Origin: Sphingobacterium athyrii
Lineage (GTDB): Bacteria; Bacteroidota; Bacteroidia; Sphingobacteriales; Sphingobacteriaceae
Direction of reading: 5' to 3'
DNA length: 64,000 nucleotides
NCBI RefSeq assembly: GCF_003071065.1
Contig: NZ_QCXX01000001.1
Location: forward strand, 1-64,000
Shown here: positions 7,317-15,828 of the stretch, piece by piece
How the letters are laid out: every line of letters starts with the position of its first letter
Position numbering within the stretch: the first letter of the stretch is position 1
The notes under the pieces: model-generated
What the model was told of the DNA's origin: nothing
The model's database searches: none
What the model saw: the letters and a program-made list of their open reading frames with translations, nothing else
Translations under genes and position numbers: made by a program

Positions 7317-8346
7317 TTTCTTTTAAAAAGGTTAGGAAGTTGTCTGCATATAATTCAAATTCCCACTCACCACTCCCGTGTATACTTGTATAAATTGGTG
7401 CATCATTTTCTGTTATTTCATTAATGTCTATGCAATACGGGTCAGCTCCTGCATCAGCAATTACAACATAATTCTTTGGCCAATCGGCAATTGATTCGTT
7501 GGTTACCGGATTAAATGAATAGCCTTCCTGTCTATTTATCAGGTCAGAAGCTCCATACAAATGCAAACCTTGAAAGTATTTTTTGTTGTCAATGAATACG
7601 TTTAAAGGCGAGTAGTTTTTGAGGAACAACAAATAATTTTCCGGTAATTTCCATTTTTTCTCTATGTTTAAAATGTCGGTTTCGTCTGCAATAACGAGCC
7701 AGTTTGTCGGGTTTGATAAGTCTCGGTTTTTAGCTCTTTGTGCTTCGAGTTTTTTGTTAAGTTTTGAAGCAATTTTTTCAAGTTCTGTTTTTGGATTTTC
7801 TAGCGAAATATGTGTTTTCGGTTCTGGATAGCCTCCACCGTCTTGAAAACCATTTTTCTGCCAGATCTCTATTTCTTCAATTCTTAAATCTGCTTCTTTC
7901 CAATATCCTGGATCTTTCGGTAGTTCTCGGTCAAAAGGTTGTTTGCTAAATAATGAGATACTTTTAATTGCTTTTGCACGGATTGAAGTATTAAAACTTT
8001 GGTTTTTTAGAATTTCAATTAGTGCCGGAAATGATTTTTTGCCGCTGGTTTTTAATAGCCCGTCAATGCCCCAATACGTTAATTCAGGCTGAGTGATGCA
8101 CCATTCGAAAAAGTCAGCGTAGTTAGCTTCATCTTCGTTTACAAGTTCTATAATATCAGTCAGTAGAAAATTTCGCCAATGCAAAATTTGTCCACTTCTT
8201 GCGTAATCTGTTAAGATATTCAAAACATATTCTCTGTCAGTTGATGAATATTTTTTCAATAATTTTTCTATCAGTTTGGAAAATTTACCCCCATCTGTTT
8301 CATCGACTATTTGTTGTCTTAATTTTTGTAAACTTTTGTCTGTCAT
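7303..8346 (-). CDS. SMI1/KNR4 (SUKH-1) family immunity protein
   Basis: This is a 347-aa protein. The N-terminal 200 residues are helical, with HEAT-like character in about 60-130 (DEANYADFFEWCITQPEL, SFPALIEILKNQ). The SUKH/SMI1-KNR4 domain fills about residues 215-343. It shows the typical order: helix ILNIEKKW, KLPENYLLFLKNYSP, YVVIADAGADPYCIDI, PIYTSIHGSGEWEFEL and the last helix FLTFLKEI. Family knowledge: SUKH proteins are common antidotes to polymorphic nuclease and ADP-ribosylating toxins. It is the first gene of the minus-strand operon with the Imm1-like and TPR genes. The partner toxin is not in the window. Some SUKH proteins have non-immunity roles. Confidence 0.85.
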   Translation of the reverse strand: MTDKSLQKLRQQIVDETDGGKFSKLIEKLLKKYSSTDREYVLNILTDYARSGQILHWRNFLLTDIIELVNEDEANYADFFEWCITQPELTYWGIDGLLKTSGKKSFPALIEILKNQSFNTSIRAKAIKSISLFSKQPFDRELPKDPGYWKEADLRIEEIEIWQKNGFQDGGGYPEPKTHISLENPKTELEKIASKLNKKLEAQRAKNRDLSNPTNWLVIADETDILNIEKKWKLPENYLLFLKNYSPLNVFIDNKKYFQGLHLYGASDLINRQEGYSFNPVTNESIADWPKNYVVIADAGADPYCIDINEITENDAPIYTSIHGSGEWEFELYADNFLTFLKEIAKK

Positions 8347-8519
8347 AAAATTACTATCAAAGTTTGGGAAGTTTTTTATAAGTTGTAAATTATATCCGTC
8401 TCGTCGTCTTTAAAGATAATTTGTATAGGATTTTTTATTCAATCAAGTATATACAAAATAAAAATGATAATGTTATTATATTTACAATCCGCTGGGTTTC
8501 TTTTCAGATCCGTGCGTAT

Positions 8520-8759
8520 TCAAATATTAAGCGTTATCGAGAAAATACCATATTCAAGGTGTAACTTTTCACTCAGATTAATCTTGCCCCAATGCCGATC
8601 AACTCCCTTCACCATGTATAATATTTCAAGGATACCAACATGTCCGATATTGATGATTTCACGGTTGTGGTTTTGCCCAATCTAATTGATATAATCAAAG
8701 GAACTTTCAACAAAAAGGTCAGGTAAATTGATCAGATGATGTAAACATTTGTCTACCAT
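8520..8759 (-). pseudogene. Short reading frame broken by one amber codon
   Basis: From ATG at 8757-8759 the frame gives 25 codons starting MVDKCLHHLINLPDLFVESS, then a TAG at 8682-8684. It continues without another stop for 53 codons (REIINIGHVGILEILYMVKG, HWGKINLSEKLHLEYGIFS) to TGA at 8520. The amino acid pattern looks like a folded protein in a single frame. It sits just upstream of the SUKH gene on the same strand, and I do not recognise the family. The rest of 8347-8886 is AT-rich and shows nothing else I can support. Confidence 0.35.
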
Positions 8760-8886
8760 TTCAATATGTTAATAACTTTATGCCCAATATTTAATCATTG
8801 TTTCACAATAAAAATAATTTTATACGTTATCTTTAATGGTATAATAAAGAATCACATTTATCACATAAAATTTATAATAGAAAAAA

Positions 8887-9216
8887 ATGGGAAAATTTGT
8901 AGTGAAAACAAGAAAAGATGGTGAGTTTCAGTTTAATTTAAAAGCAGGAAATGGTCAGGTAATTCTGAGTAGTGAGGGCTATAAAACCAAGGCAAATTGC
9001 TTAAACGGCGTTGAATCGGTAAAAAGAAATGCTCAGGACGATGATAAATTTGACAGAAAGACTTCGACAAATGGTAAACATTACTTCAATCTGAAAGCGA
9101 CCAATGGTCAAGTTATCGGAACAAGTGAAATGTACGAAAGTGCAAGTGGAATGGAAAACGGAATTGAATCCGTAAAATCAAATGCACCCAATGCTACAAT
9201 CGAAGATCTTGATTAA
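8887..9216 (+). CDS. yegP: YegP-like protein with two DUF1508 domains
   Basis: This 109-aa protein is two copies of the DUF1508 (UPF0339) unit. The first is at about residues 3-50 (KDGEFQFNLKAGNGQVILSS, then GYKTKANCLNGVESVK) and the second at about 55-105 (GKHYFNLKATNGQVIGTSE, then MENGIESVK). The length and two-domain layout match E. coli YegP. The molecular function of the family is unsettled; it is a small soluble beta-rich protein often linked to stress. It stands alone with its own terminator just downstream. This gene marks the right edge of the immunity island. Confidence 0.88.
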   Translation: MGKFVVKTRKDGEFQFNLKAGNGQVILSSEGYKTKANCLNGVESVKRNAQDDDKFDRKTSTNGKHYFNLKATNGQVIGTSEMYESASGMENGIESVKSNAPNATIEDLD

Positions 9217-9248
9217 GATGTAAAACTTGATTTGCATAAGCAAATAAT

Positions 9249-9282
9249 AAAAAGCCCGAAATTTACGCTCGGGCTTTTTTGT
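9249..9282 (+). terminator. Rho-independent terminator after yegP-like gene
   Basis: Perfect arms AAAAAGCCCGA (9249-9259) and TCGGGCTTTTT (9269-9279) enclose a 9-nt loop, followed by a T run. Confidence 0.9.
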
Positions 9283-9443
9283 TTTAATTGGCAATGCCCT
9301 AAGTTTATTGAAAAATCAATATTTTAACATGCATTTAACGTTGTGGGATAGTGTTGATTCAAATATAAAACGTAACTTCACATCAGCCAATCACTTTAGA
9401 TTGCAAATTAAATACGAGAAATATCTCCACCGTCAGAAATCAC

Positions 9444-10505
9444 ATGTCCCAGTCTGTTAAATTCGACAATGTTAATACATTGTTCTCCAAAGCGTTAAAG
9501 CAAAAAATCAATCATTATTTTAATAACTCGTTAAAGCAAAAAACCGGCAACCGAAGGATATTTTTGAAAGCTGCTATTCTTTTGACCACTTTTATCCTTT
9601 TATATATTCTCTTGGTCTTCGTTCCGCTTCATTGGAGCATTGCTGTCGTGCTATGCCTTATTTTCGGGGCCAACTTGGCTGCGATCGGCTTCAATATCAT
9701 GCACGATGCCGGACATAATTCGTTTTCGGATAACAAACGTCTGAATACGGTATTGTCCTATACACTCAATCTCTTGGGCGGCAATATCTATTTTTGGAAA
9801 CTCAAGCATAATATCGCCCACCATACGTATACCAATATCGATGGTGAGGACCACGATATTGAAATTAAATTTATGCGTATCCACCATGATCAGAAGTTGA
9901 AAAAACACCACCGCTATCAACGGTTTTACTTTCCGCTGTTATATGGTATCTCCTATTTGGCCTGGATTTTTTATCAGGATTATGAGAAATATTTCCGCGG
10001 CCGCATGGGAAATCAAACCGAGCGTTTTCATTTTCCGGTCAGGGAACGTGTCATTTTTTGGCTCAGTAAGATTGTGCATTTCACGCTATTTGTGGTTCTT
10101 CCCATTATCTTTGTCGGTTGGCTTCCTACCCTCTTTGGCTTGTTGATCGCTGGCGTTGTCTGCGGAATGAGTCTGGCGACGGTATTTCAACTGGCTCACG
10201 TTGTTTCCGGAACTGAATTTAAGACAATCGAAGGGGCGCGTGTGGAAGAAGAATGGATGATTCATCAGATCCAGTCTACGGCCAATTTCGCTACAAGGAG
10301 TAAGATATTGACCTGGCTGCTCGGTGGACTTAACTTTCAGGTAGAGCATCATCTGTTTCCCAAAATAAGCCATGTGCATTATCCCGCGCTCAACCGTATC
10401 GTAAAACAAACTTGCAAGGAGTATAAATTGCAATACAACGAATTCAGGACTTTTTGGGCAGCGTTTAGGTCGCATATCGGGGTTATTCATGCCATGTCAA
10501 AATAA
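9444..10505 (+). CDS. Membrane fatty acid desaturase (acyl-lipid / linoleoyl-CoA desaturase type)
   Basis: This is a 353-aa integral membrane di-iron enzyme that introduces a cis double bond into acyl chains using O2. All three histidine boxes are present: H87-D-A-G-H91, H122-N-I-A-H126-H127, and the Q299-V-E-H302-H303 variant typical of front-end or delta-5/6-like desaturases. Hydrophobic pairs lie at about residues 40-85 and 205-250, with the boxes on the cytoplasmic side. The gene stands alone, 230 bp past the yegP terminator, and ends 2 bp before the stop of a convergent small gene. Such genes usually serve membrane fluidity, which fits a cold shock gene close by, but the regiospecificity cannot be read from the sequence. 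Confidence 0.88.
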   Translation: MSQSVKFDNVNTLFSKALKQKINHYFNNSLKQKTGNRRIFLKAAILLTTFILLYILLVFVPLHWSIAVVLCLIFGANLAAIGFNIMHDAGHNSFSDNKRLNTVLSYTLNLLGGNIYFWKLKHNIAHHTYTNIDGEDHDIEIKFMRIHHDQKLKKHHRYQRFYFPLLYGISYLAWIFYQDYEKYFRGRMGNQTERFHFPVRERVIFWLSKIVHFTLFVVLPIIFVGWLPTLFGLLIAGVVCGMSLATVFQLAHVVSGTEFKTIEGARVEEEWMIHQIQSTANFATRSKILTWLLGGLNFQVEHHLFPKISHVHYPALNRIVKQTCKEYKLQYNEFRTFWAAFRSHIGVIHAMSK

Positions 10506-10507
10506 AC

Positions 10508-10774
10508 TTAGTCGAGTGATCCAATATGGTCCTGCATAGCAAAATTAAAAACTCCTTCTTCTTCACTCGTAATTTGTACCGGAAGAAGGAGCTTTAATGC
10601 GATATAAAGGCAGTAAATGAATTTATTCTGAAAATAAATCACAAAATATACTATATACCAATAATTTATACCTATACTTGTATCATAATCAGGTTCCGCC
10701 TTTGCTTTTCTGAAATCGTCAAGTATCCCTTTCCGCTCAGTTTTTGCATTTCCAGAAGCTAATTTTGTTTTCAA
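10508..10774 (-). CDS. Small hypothetical protein, 88 aa
   Basis: I do not recognise this protein. The N-terminus is charged (KTERKGILDDFRKAKAEPDY) and is followed by an aromatic, hydrophobic stretch (YWYIVYFVIYF, then YIALKLLLPVQI) and an acidic tail. This could be a membrane-associated or amphipathic segment. The gene is convergent with the desaturase, with the two stops 2 bp apart, and is not antisense to any other gene. This supports a real gene, although no clear promoter or ribosome site is seen. Confidence 0.45.
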   Translation of the reverse strand: MKTKLASGNAKTERKGILDDFRKAKAEPDYDTSIGINYWYIVYFVIYFQNKFIYCLYIALKLLLPVQITSEEEGVFNFAMQDHIGSLD

Positions 10775-10932
10775 AATAATAGTGAAGTACCTTTTTGAAC
10801 TTGCATAAACCCCAAGCCCATTAAATACAAAACATCATTTCTTGCAAACAAATGGATTATTTCTCGTTGTTGGGACAGCATCCTTTATACAGCGTGTGTA
10901 AACAGAATAATTTAATACTAATATATAATACA

Positions 10933-11124
10933 ATGCAAGAAGGAACAGTAAAATTCTTTAACCAGACAAAAGGTTTCGGTTTTATTACACCAGCTGATGG
11001 TGGTGAAGACATTTTCGTACATGTTACCGGTCTGATCAATGAAGTACGCGAAAATGATAGCGTAACATTTGACTTGGAAAACGGAAAAAAAGGCATTAAT
11101 GCCACAAACGTACGTATCGCTTAA
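10933..11124 (+). CDS. Cold shock protein (CspA family)
   Basis: This is a 63-aa single cold-shock domain that binds single-stranded RNA and DNA and melts mRNA structure. Starting at MQEGTVKFF, it shows the RNP1 motif KGFGFI (about residues 14-19) and the RNP2 motif DIFVHV (about residues 28-33). The ATG at 10933 is chosen because family members begin exactly there; the frame stays open 27 codons upstream only by chance. The upstream region is long, as is usual for csp leader RNAs. A strong terminator follows at 11172-11204. Confidence 0.93.
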   Translation: MQEGTVKFFNQTKGFGFITPADGGEDIFVHVTGLINEVRENDSVTFDLENGKKGINATNVRIA

Positions 11125-11171
11125 TTAAGTAGAATAGTCAATCTGGGAGTTGCATGGCGCATCTTCTAAGG

Positions 11172-11204
11172 ACGTGTAGCAGATCTCTGCTACACGTTTT
11201 TTTT
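11172..11204 (+). terminator. Rho-independent terminator of the cold shock gene
   Basis: The 12-bp perfect arms ACGTGTAGCAGA (11172-11183) and TCTGCTACACGT (11186-11197) are followed by eight T residues. Confidence 0.92.
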
Positions 11205-11321
11205 GTCCATCGCTTGCCTCCTATCTACGCCAGGTGTTTCAGATTCAGGCAATTTTTCTAAATGACTATCGGATGTCAGATTTTAGCGTATATTTTTTAT
11301 TAAATTGGCATTGGAAAACTG

Positions 11322-12146
11322 ATGAGCACGGACCAAGAAACATATCAAAGCTATAGGATACCCGTTCCGGAGGAATTTGAAACGGTGTTTTCTCATTTTT
11401 ACTTTGCAGCGAATACATCAAAAAACACTATTACAAAAACACTGTTACCATCATTTCAGACTATGATGGTGTTTAATTTCGGGACACCGGCCTTACTTAT
11501 CTCCAAAGAAAAGGCTAAAATCAGCATTGGTAACTGCCTTGTACTCGGCCCGGTTAAACAGGCCTTTTCTTACACTTTACTCCCCGGGACACAGCTATTG
11601 ATCGCCAATTTCAAAGCTGATGCTTTTTATCGTTTTTTTGGTAGACCACACCTTTCCGGGCATCAGACCATGGATCCTGACGAGCTCCTGTTGGACAATT
11701 GCTTTCACTATTTATGGCAGCAGCTAAATGAAATCGACGATGTGGCAGAAAAAGTAAAGTTTATCTTAAATTTTTGTAAGCCTTACTTGAGGTCGCAGGA
11801 TGATGTTGCTGCTCTACTTTTCCATTTTCAATCCGGACCACTGAATCCTGTTAAATCTGTTGCTGAGCAAATCGGACACAGTGAAAGAAATATCCAGCTT
11901 ATCCATAAAAAACATTTTGGATTCAGCGCCAAAGAATTGAGTCGATATGAGCGTTTTATCAAGGCGATTGGATTCATCCAACAGCTAGCCTCGTCAACAG
12001 AAAAGGTAAATTGGTTTGAAATAATCGAGGAATGTGGCTATTATGATCAAAGCCAGTTGATTCACGACTTCAAACATTTTATCAACACTTCACCTAAAAA
12101 ATTTTTAAAATTTCAGCGGGATGTCTGCAGGGCATCTGATGGATAG
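11322..12146 (+). CDS. AraC-family transcriptional regulator
   Basis: This is a 274-aa regulator. The N-terminal sensor half (residues 1-150) resembles the DUF6597-type beta-barrel found in Bacteroidota AraC proteins (MMVFNFGTPALLI, LGPVKQAFSY). The C-terminal DNA-binding half contains two helix-turn-helix units, the first around SVAEQIGHSERNIQLIHKKH (about residues 180-200) and the second around IEECGYYDQSQLIHDFKHF, ending in the usual SPKKFLKFQR. It lies 78 bp upstream of a quinone reductase gene on the same strand, which is its likely target. The inducer is unknown. Confidence 0.85.
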   Translation: MSTDQETYQSYRIPVPEEFETVFSHFYFAANTSKNTITKTLLPSFQTMMVFNFGTPALLISKEKAKISIGNCLVLGPVKQAFSYTLLPGTQLLIANFKADAFYRFFGRPHLSGHQTMDPDELLLDNCFHYLWQQLNEIDDVAEKVKFILNFCKPYLRSQDDVAALLFHFQSGPLNPVKSVAEQIGHSERNIQLIHKKHFGFSAKELSRYERFIKAIGFIQQLASSTEKVNWFEIIEECGYYDQSQLIHDFKHFINTSPKKFLKFQRDVCRASDG

Positions 12147-12224
12147 ACCTTTTCGTTTTCTTACAATTTTACCGATTGCATTCCTGATAGATTTGTTCCA
12201 TTCAATCAATTAAAAATAAAAAAA

Positions 12225-12815
12225 ATGAAACATCTCATCATCTATGCGCACCCAATTGACGGCAGTTTAAACAATCACTTTAAGCAAATTGTTAAAGACA
12301 CCTTGCTACAAAATGGACAGGAAGTCATCGTAAGAGATCTCTATCAATTAAATTTTAATCCGGTATTGTCCTATGATGATATCAACGGCCAACGTCGGGG
12401 AATTGTGGATCAGGACGTAAAAAGAGAGCAGGACTATATTATCTGGGCCGATGCCATTACTTTTATATATCCCATCTGGTGGACAGGTATGCCTGCCATT
12501 ATGAAAGGATATATAGACCGTGTATTCAGTTATGGATTTGCCTACAGATATGATGCCGGTGTTCAAAAAGGCCTGCTGACCGGAAAATCCGCATACATTA
12601 TCAATTCTCACGGTAAATCAATGATGGAATACCAAGAAACCGGGATGGACAAAGCCCTACAATTGACCTCTGATAATGGTATATATAGTTATTGTGGTCT
12701 TGAAATCAAGCGACACTTTTTCTTTGATCGGGCTGACCGTGCAGACGATCATACGGTCAACGCATGGGGATCACAGCTCAGACAGGTCTATTTAGAAAAT
12801 GAACTAGCTGTTTAA
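12225..12815 (+). CDS. NAD(P)H-dependent quinone oxidoreductase (flavodoxin-like fold)
   Basis: This 196-aa protein belongs to the NQO1/MdaB/KefF group of flavin-dependent two-electron quinone reductases, which act in the cytoplasm against electrophiles and quinones. The flavin-binding start YAHPIDGSLNNHF (residues 7-19) and the signature IYPIWWTGMPAIMKGYIDRV (residues 81-100) are clear, and the length is typical. It follows an AraC regulator, which suggests control by it. A terminator shared with the convergent AraC gene comes 35 bp later. The exact substrate cannot be told. Confidence 0.88.
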   Translation: MKHLIIYAHPIDGSLNNHFKQIVKDTLLQNGQEVIVRDLYQLNFNPVLSYDDINGQRRGIVDQDVKREQDYIIWADAITFIYPIWWTGMPAIMKGYIDRVFSYGFAYRYDAGVQKGLLTGKSAYIINSHGKSMMEYQETGMDKALQLTSDNGIYSYCGLEIKRHFFFDRADRADDHTVNAWGSQLRQVYLENELAV

Positions 12816-12850
12816 AATAAAAATCTACTGTACTGACTAGCAATAGACAA

Positions 12851-12884
12851 AAAATCCGGGAAACAGTTTTGTTTCCCGGATTTT
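12851..12884. terminator. Bidirectional terminator between convergent genes
   Basis: Perfect 14-bp arms AAAATCCGGGAAAC (12851-12864) and GTTTCCCGGATTTT (12871-12884) have A and T runs on both sides, so it can work for both flanking genes. Confidence 0.92.
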
Positions 12885-12892
12885 CCGGATTC

Positions 12893-13741
12893 TTAAGCTT
12901 GCATTGCTACACGTCCTTTCGTTTTTCTGAATTCTGTCAGGCTCATTACGTGTGTCTTTTTAAAGAATTTATTCAGATGGCTCTCATCTGAAAAACCAAA
13001 TTCGGACACAATTTCATTGATCCGCATATCACTAAAAAGAAGTCTATGCTCGATCAATCTCATTTTATAATTTAATATATAATGCTGGATGGTTTCACCG
13101 CATTGCTTTTTAAAGTAGCTGCCAAGATAACTTTCAGAGAAGCCAAATTTATGAGCGATTGAAGATACTTTTAACAATGCCGGATCATGGATATTTCCCT
13201 GAATATAATTAATAATGTCTAACACCCGCTTATCTGTATTGGATGCCACATGAGCTACTCTCATCTTTGAAATGTTCCTTGCCGCAATGACAATCAATGC
13301 ATTCACATAATGTAAGGTCAGCTCTTCCTGAAAGAGGTCCGGATGATTGATGCCATGGAGAAGCGAGGAAACAATCGAATCAACCAGAATAACATCAGGT
13401 TTATTCTGTAAAATGCACCCGGACAAATAGGAAGCCCCATATAATAGACATTCCATCGAATTTATGCTATTCCATTTGTAGTCTTTTACGTATCGCTCGC
13501 TGAACTTAACGAGCAAAAGTTCTGTATGTTCGATTACTTCCAAATTATGCTGATCATTTGGTGTAAGGAGGATGAGACTACCTTTGCTGTATGAAGCGGT
13601 ATTGTTGTTAATCTTAAGAAACCCTTCCCCACAAATGACATATATGATTTGAAAAAAGGAAAACTGGTTATCTTTTAAAGGACAGCTTACCACCTGATGG
13701 TATTCCACTTTGACCAATTGATCTATATTCTCTCTTCTCAT
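12893..13741 (-). CDS. AraC-family regulator with cupin sensor domain
   Basis: This is a 282-aa regulator when started at the ATG at 13739-13741 (MRRENIDQ). The frame extends 20 codons further upstream, but that part is not family-like. The N-terminal cupin (about residues 30-100) shows YVICGEGFLKIN and GSLILLTPNDQHNLEVI. The C-terminal AraC domain has HTH1 around SIAHKFGFSESYLGSYFKKQ and HTH2 around INEIVSEFGFSDESHLNKFF, the signature of the family. It is divergent from an MFS exporter gene starting 88 bp away, which is the usual layout for a local activator and its transporter target. The effector is unknown. Confidence 0.87.
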   Translation of the reverse strand: MRRENIDQLVKVEYHQVVSCPLKDNQFSFFQIIYVICGEGFLKINNNTASYSKGSLILLTPNDQHNLEVIEHTELLLVKFSERYVKDYKWNSINSMECLLYGASYLSGCILQNKPDVILVDSIVSSLLHGINHPDLFQEELTLHYVNALIVIAARNISKMRVAHVASNTDKRVLDIINYIQGNIHDPALLKVSSIAHKFGFSESYLGSYFKKQCGETIQHYILNYKMRLIEHRLLFSDMRINEIVSEFGFSDESHLNKFFKKTHVMSLTEFRKTKGRVAMQA

Positions 13742-13829
13742 AACGCAAAAATACCTATTTATCATTAATAAATACTGATTTTTCACAATATTTCTGTTCA
13801 AATTTGCTACATCAAAACTTTAGATAGCA

Positions 13830-15017
13830 ATGAAAAAATCAATCTACATCCTGGCACTGGGTGCATTTGGCATAATTACAACTGAATTTGGAATAGTTGG
13901 AATCCTTCCGACAATTAGCCGCGAGTTCGGTGTATCATTAGATACTGCCGGATGGTTACTCAGCGCTTTTGCGATAACGGTGGCGGTTTCGTCACCTTTT
14001 ATCACTTCCTTCACGACCAAAATAAATCGGAAACTTCTCCTATGTCTGGTTATGAGTATATTTGTCCTTTCAAACTTAATCTCCGCATTTTCTTCAAATT
14101 TCACTATGCTGATGGTAGCCCGCATCCTGCCAGCCATATTACATCCGCTATTTTGGAATATCTCTATCGCTATTGCTTTTAAAAATAGCGGAGCAAAGGG
14201 TGTTTCTACAGTCATGTTGGGTCTCAGCTTAGCGACTGTCCTTGGAATCCCGTTGACAACCTATGCGGTAGATCTATTTAATAATTGGCAGGCTTCATTT
14301 TTCCTTAGCAGCGCGATCAGTCTAATTGCATTTATAGGTCTGTTGTTTTTTATACCTTCTATTCCTGCAGACAATACAAAATCCACGCAAAATCAGATCG
14401 CGGTACTGAAAAGTCCTCTTTTGTGGCTCAACCTGATTTCAACCATTTGTACACTGGCGGCGATGTTTTCCAGTTATACCTACCTTACCGCCTATCTTGA
14501 ACAAATTACTAAGATGGATGGTGCACAGATCAGCGTTATGTTGCTGCTCTTCGGTGGCATGGGAACGCTAGGAAATTGGCTGATGGGCCTGGCGTTAAAC
14601 AGAAACGTGCTATTAACAGCGAGATTCTTTTTGGCTTCTTTAATCGCGGTACAGGTACTCGCTTACTACTTAGGCGGAATATTTGCCCCAATGGTTATTA
14701 TAGTCTCTATCTGGGGAATGATTCATACGGGTGGATTTCTGGTTTCAAATATCCGGACAACTCAGTCGATTCCCCATCACGCTCTTGAATTTGTGAATAG
14801 CTTACTTACCTCATCCTTTAATATCGGCATTTCCCTGGGTGCTTTTCTCGGAGGGATAATAAGCGTCTACTATGGTGTACATTATGTTTTATGGGTAAGT
14901 ATCTTGCTATTAGCGGTAACATTTGCGATGAGTTTTGTCACTTTCCCAAAAATGCAAACGGATGATGAGGAAAATATAACAACAAAGCTTGCTCCATCGG
15001 TCTGTAAACAAGCTTAG
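13830..15017 (+). CDS. MFS transporter, DHA1 family (AraJ/NepI/CmlA-like exporter)
   Basis: This is a 395-aa inner-membrane protein with 12 predicted helices. It opens with ILALGAFGIITTEFGIVGIL, the typical first helix of DHA1 sugar-efflux or drug-efflux proteins, and carries the helix-4 motif ARILPAILHPLFW. Such proteins export small molecules by proton antiport. The divergent AraC gene probably controls it. The exported substrate could be an arabinose-like sugar, a nucleoside or a drug; the sequence alone does not decide. A strong terminator follows. Confidence 0.85.
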   Translation: MKKSIYILALGAFGIITTEFGIVGILPTISREFGVSLDTAGWLLSAFAITVAVSSPFITSFTTKINRKLLLCLVMSIFVLSNLISAFSSNFTMLMVARILPAILHPLFWNISIAIAFKNSGAKGVSTVMLGLSLATVLGIPLTTYAVDLFNNWQASFFLSSAISLIAFIGLLFFIPSIPADNTKSTQNQIAVLKSPLLWLNLISTICTLAAMFSSYTYLTAYLEQITKMDGAQISVMLLLFGGMGTLGNWLMGLALNRNVLLTARFFLASLIAVQVLAYYLGGIFAPMVIIVSIWGMIHTGGFLVSNIRTTQSIPHHALEFVNSLLTSSFNIGISLGAFLGGIISVYYGVHYVLWVSILLLAVTFAMSFVTFPKMQTDDEENITTKLAPSVCKQA

Positions 15018-15041
15018 GAAATCAGCTCGCATAATAAGCTT

Positions 15042-15083
15042 AAATAAAAATATCCCTTTTGCTGGGAAGGGATATTTTTATTT
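15042..15083 (+). terminator. Terminator after the MFS gene
   Basis: Perfect 17-bp arms AAATAAAAATATCCCTT (15042-15058) and AAGGGATATTTTTATTT (15067-15083) enclose an 8-nt loop. It is probably bidirectional, serving the GNAT gene on the other strand too. Confidence 0.88.
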
Positions 15084-15154
15084 AAGTACCACCAACTTCT
15101 TGATGTATCATTTCAAAGTTATTCTGAGCAACCGGCAAAAAGTGGCTTTATATA

Positions 15155-15652
15155 CTATACAGTATAAATTTCCTTTTCATAACAATTAAATATTCCTTTT
15201 CGGAAAGAGACCGTTCCGACAAATTTATATCCTTTTTTAAGATACACGGTATTAGCCTGATTATTTAACGAGAAAGCATCAAAACGTATTGATTTATATT
15301 GATTTTCCAAAGCATATTGTTCGGCGTAACGAATCATTTGGCTCGAAATCCCTTTCCCTTGCGCCGAAGGCTTTACGTATAAACGATGAATTACAAGAAA
15401 AGGAACCGGGGTTTCCCAGCTTAAATCATTATATTCTTCATCGTGGCGCTCATTAAGTGCCATATATGCGAGTATCTGACCTTGATCGACATAAACAAAT
15501 CCTTCTTTTCGCTCGATGTCAGCCGCAAGTGTATCCTTATTTGGATACTCCTGATCCCACTGATCAATACCTTGACTAGACATGTGTGTTTTTACTTCTT
15601 CAAGAACATTGTCCGCTTGGATCAAGTTCGCCGCAGCTGCTCTTACAATCAT
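15155..15652 (-). CDS. GNAT family N-acetyltransferase
   Basis: This is a 165-aa acetyl-CoA-dependent acetyltransferase when started at the ATG at 15650-15652 (MIVRAAAAN); another ATG lies 7 codons upstream. The fold order is visible: a WDQEYPNKDTLAADI region, then FLVIHRLYVKPSAQGKGISS with the acetyl-CoA loop Q-G-K-G-I, the IRFDAFSLNNQANTVYLKKG segment and the GYKFVGTV C-terminal strand. The acceptor substrate is unknown. It is a stand-alone gene. Confidence 0.85.
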   Translation of the reverse strand: MIVRAAAANLIQADNVLEEVKTHMSSQGIDQWDQEYPNKDTLAADIERKEGFVYVDQGQILAYMALNERHDEEYNDLSWETPVPFLVIHRLYVKPSAQGKGISSQMIRYAEQYALENQYKSIRFDAFSLNNQANTVYLKKGYKFVGTVSFRKGIFNCYEKEIYTV

Positions 15653-15828
15653 TTTTTTCTTTAAAAATACCATATTTCAGCTATAATCCCAGTCATGACA
15701 TCCTTTGCCCGAGAATAAAGGGGCTACCAAAAAGTGAAACTTTAACGCTTTAAGTTTTGTTAGTATTTAGTGTATTTATAATCAAATTAATGTTATATTT
15801 ATGTTAATTCTCAAAACAACAATAAATT

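Noticed and set aside
10086..10490. 134-codon open frame on the minus strand
   Set aside because: Antisense to the desaturase gene, including its third histidine box.
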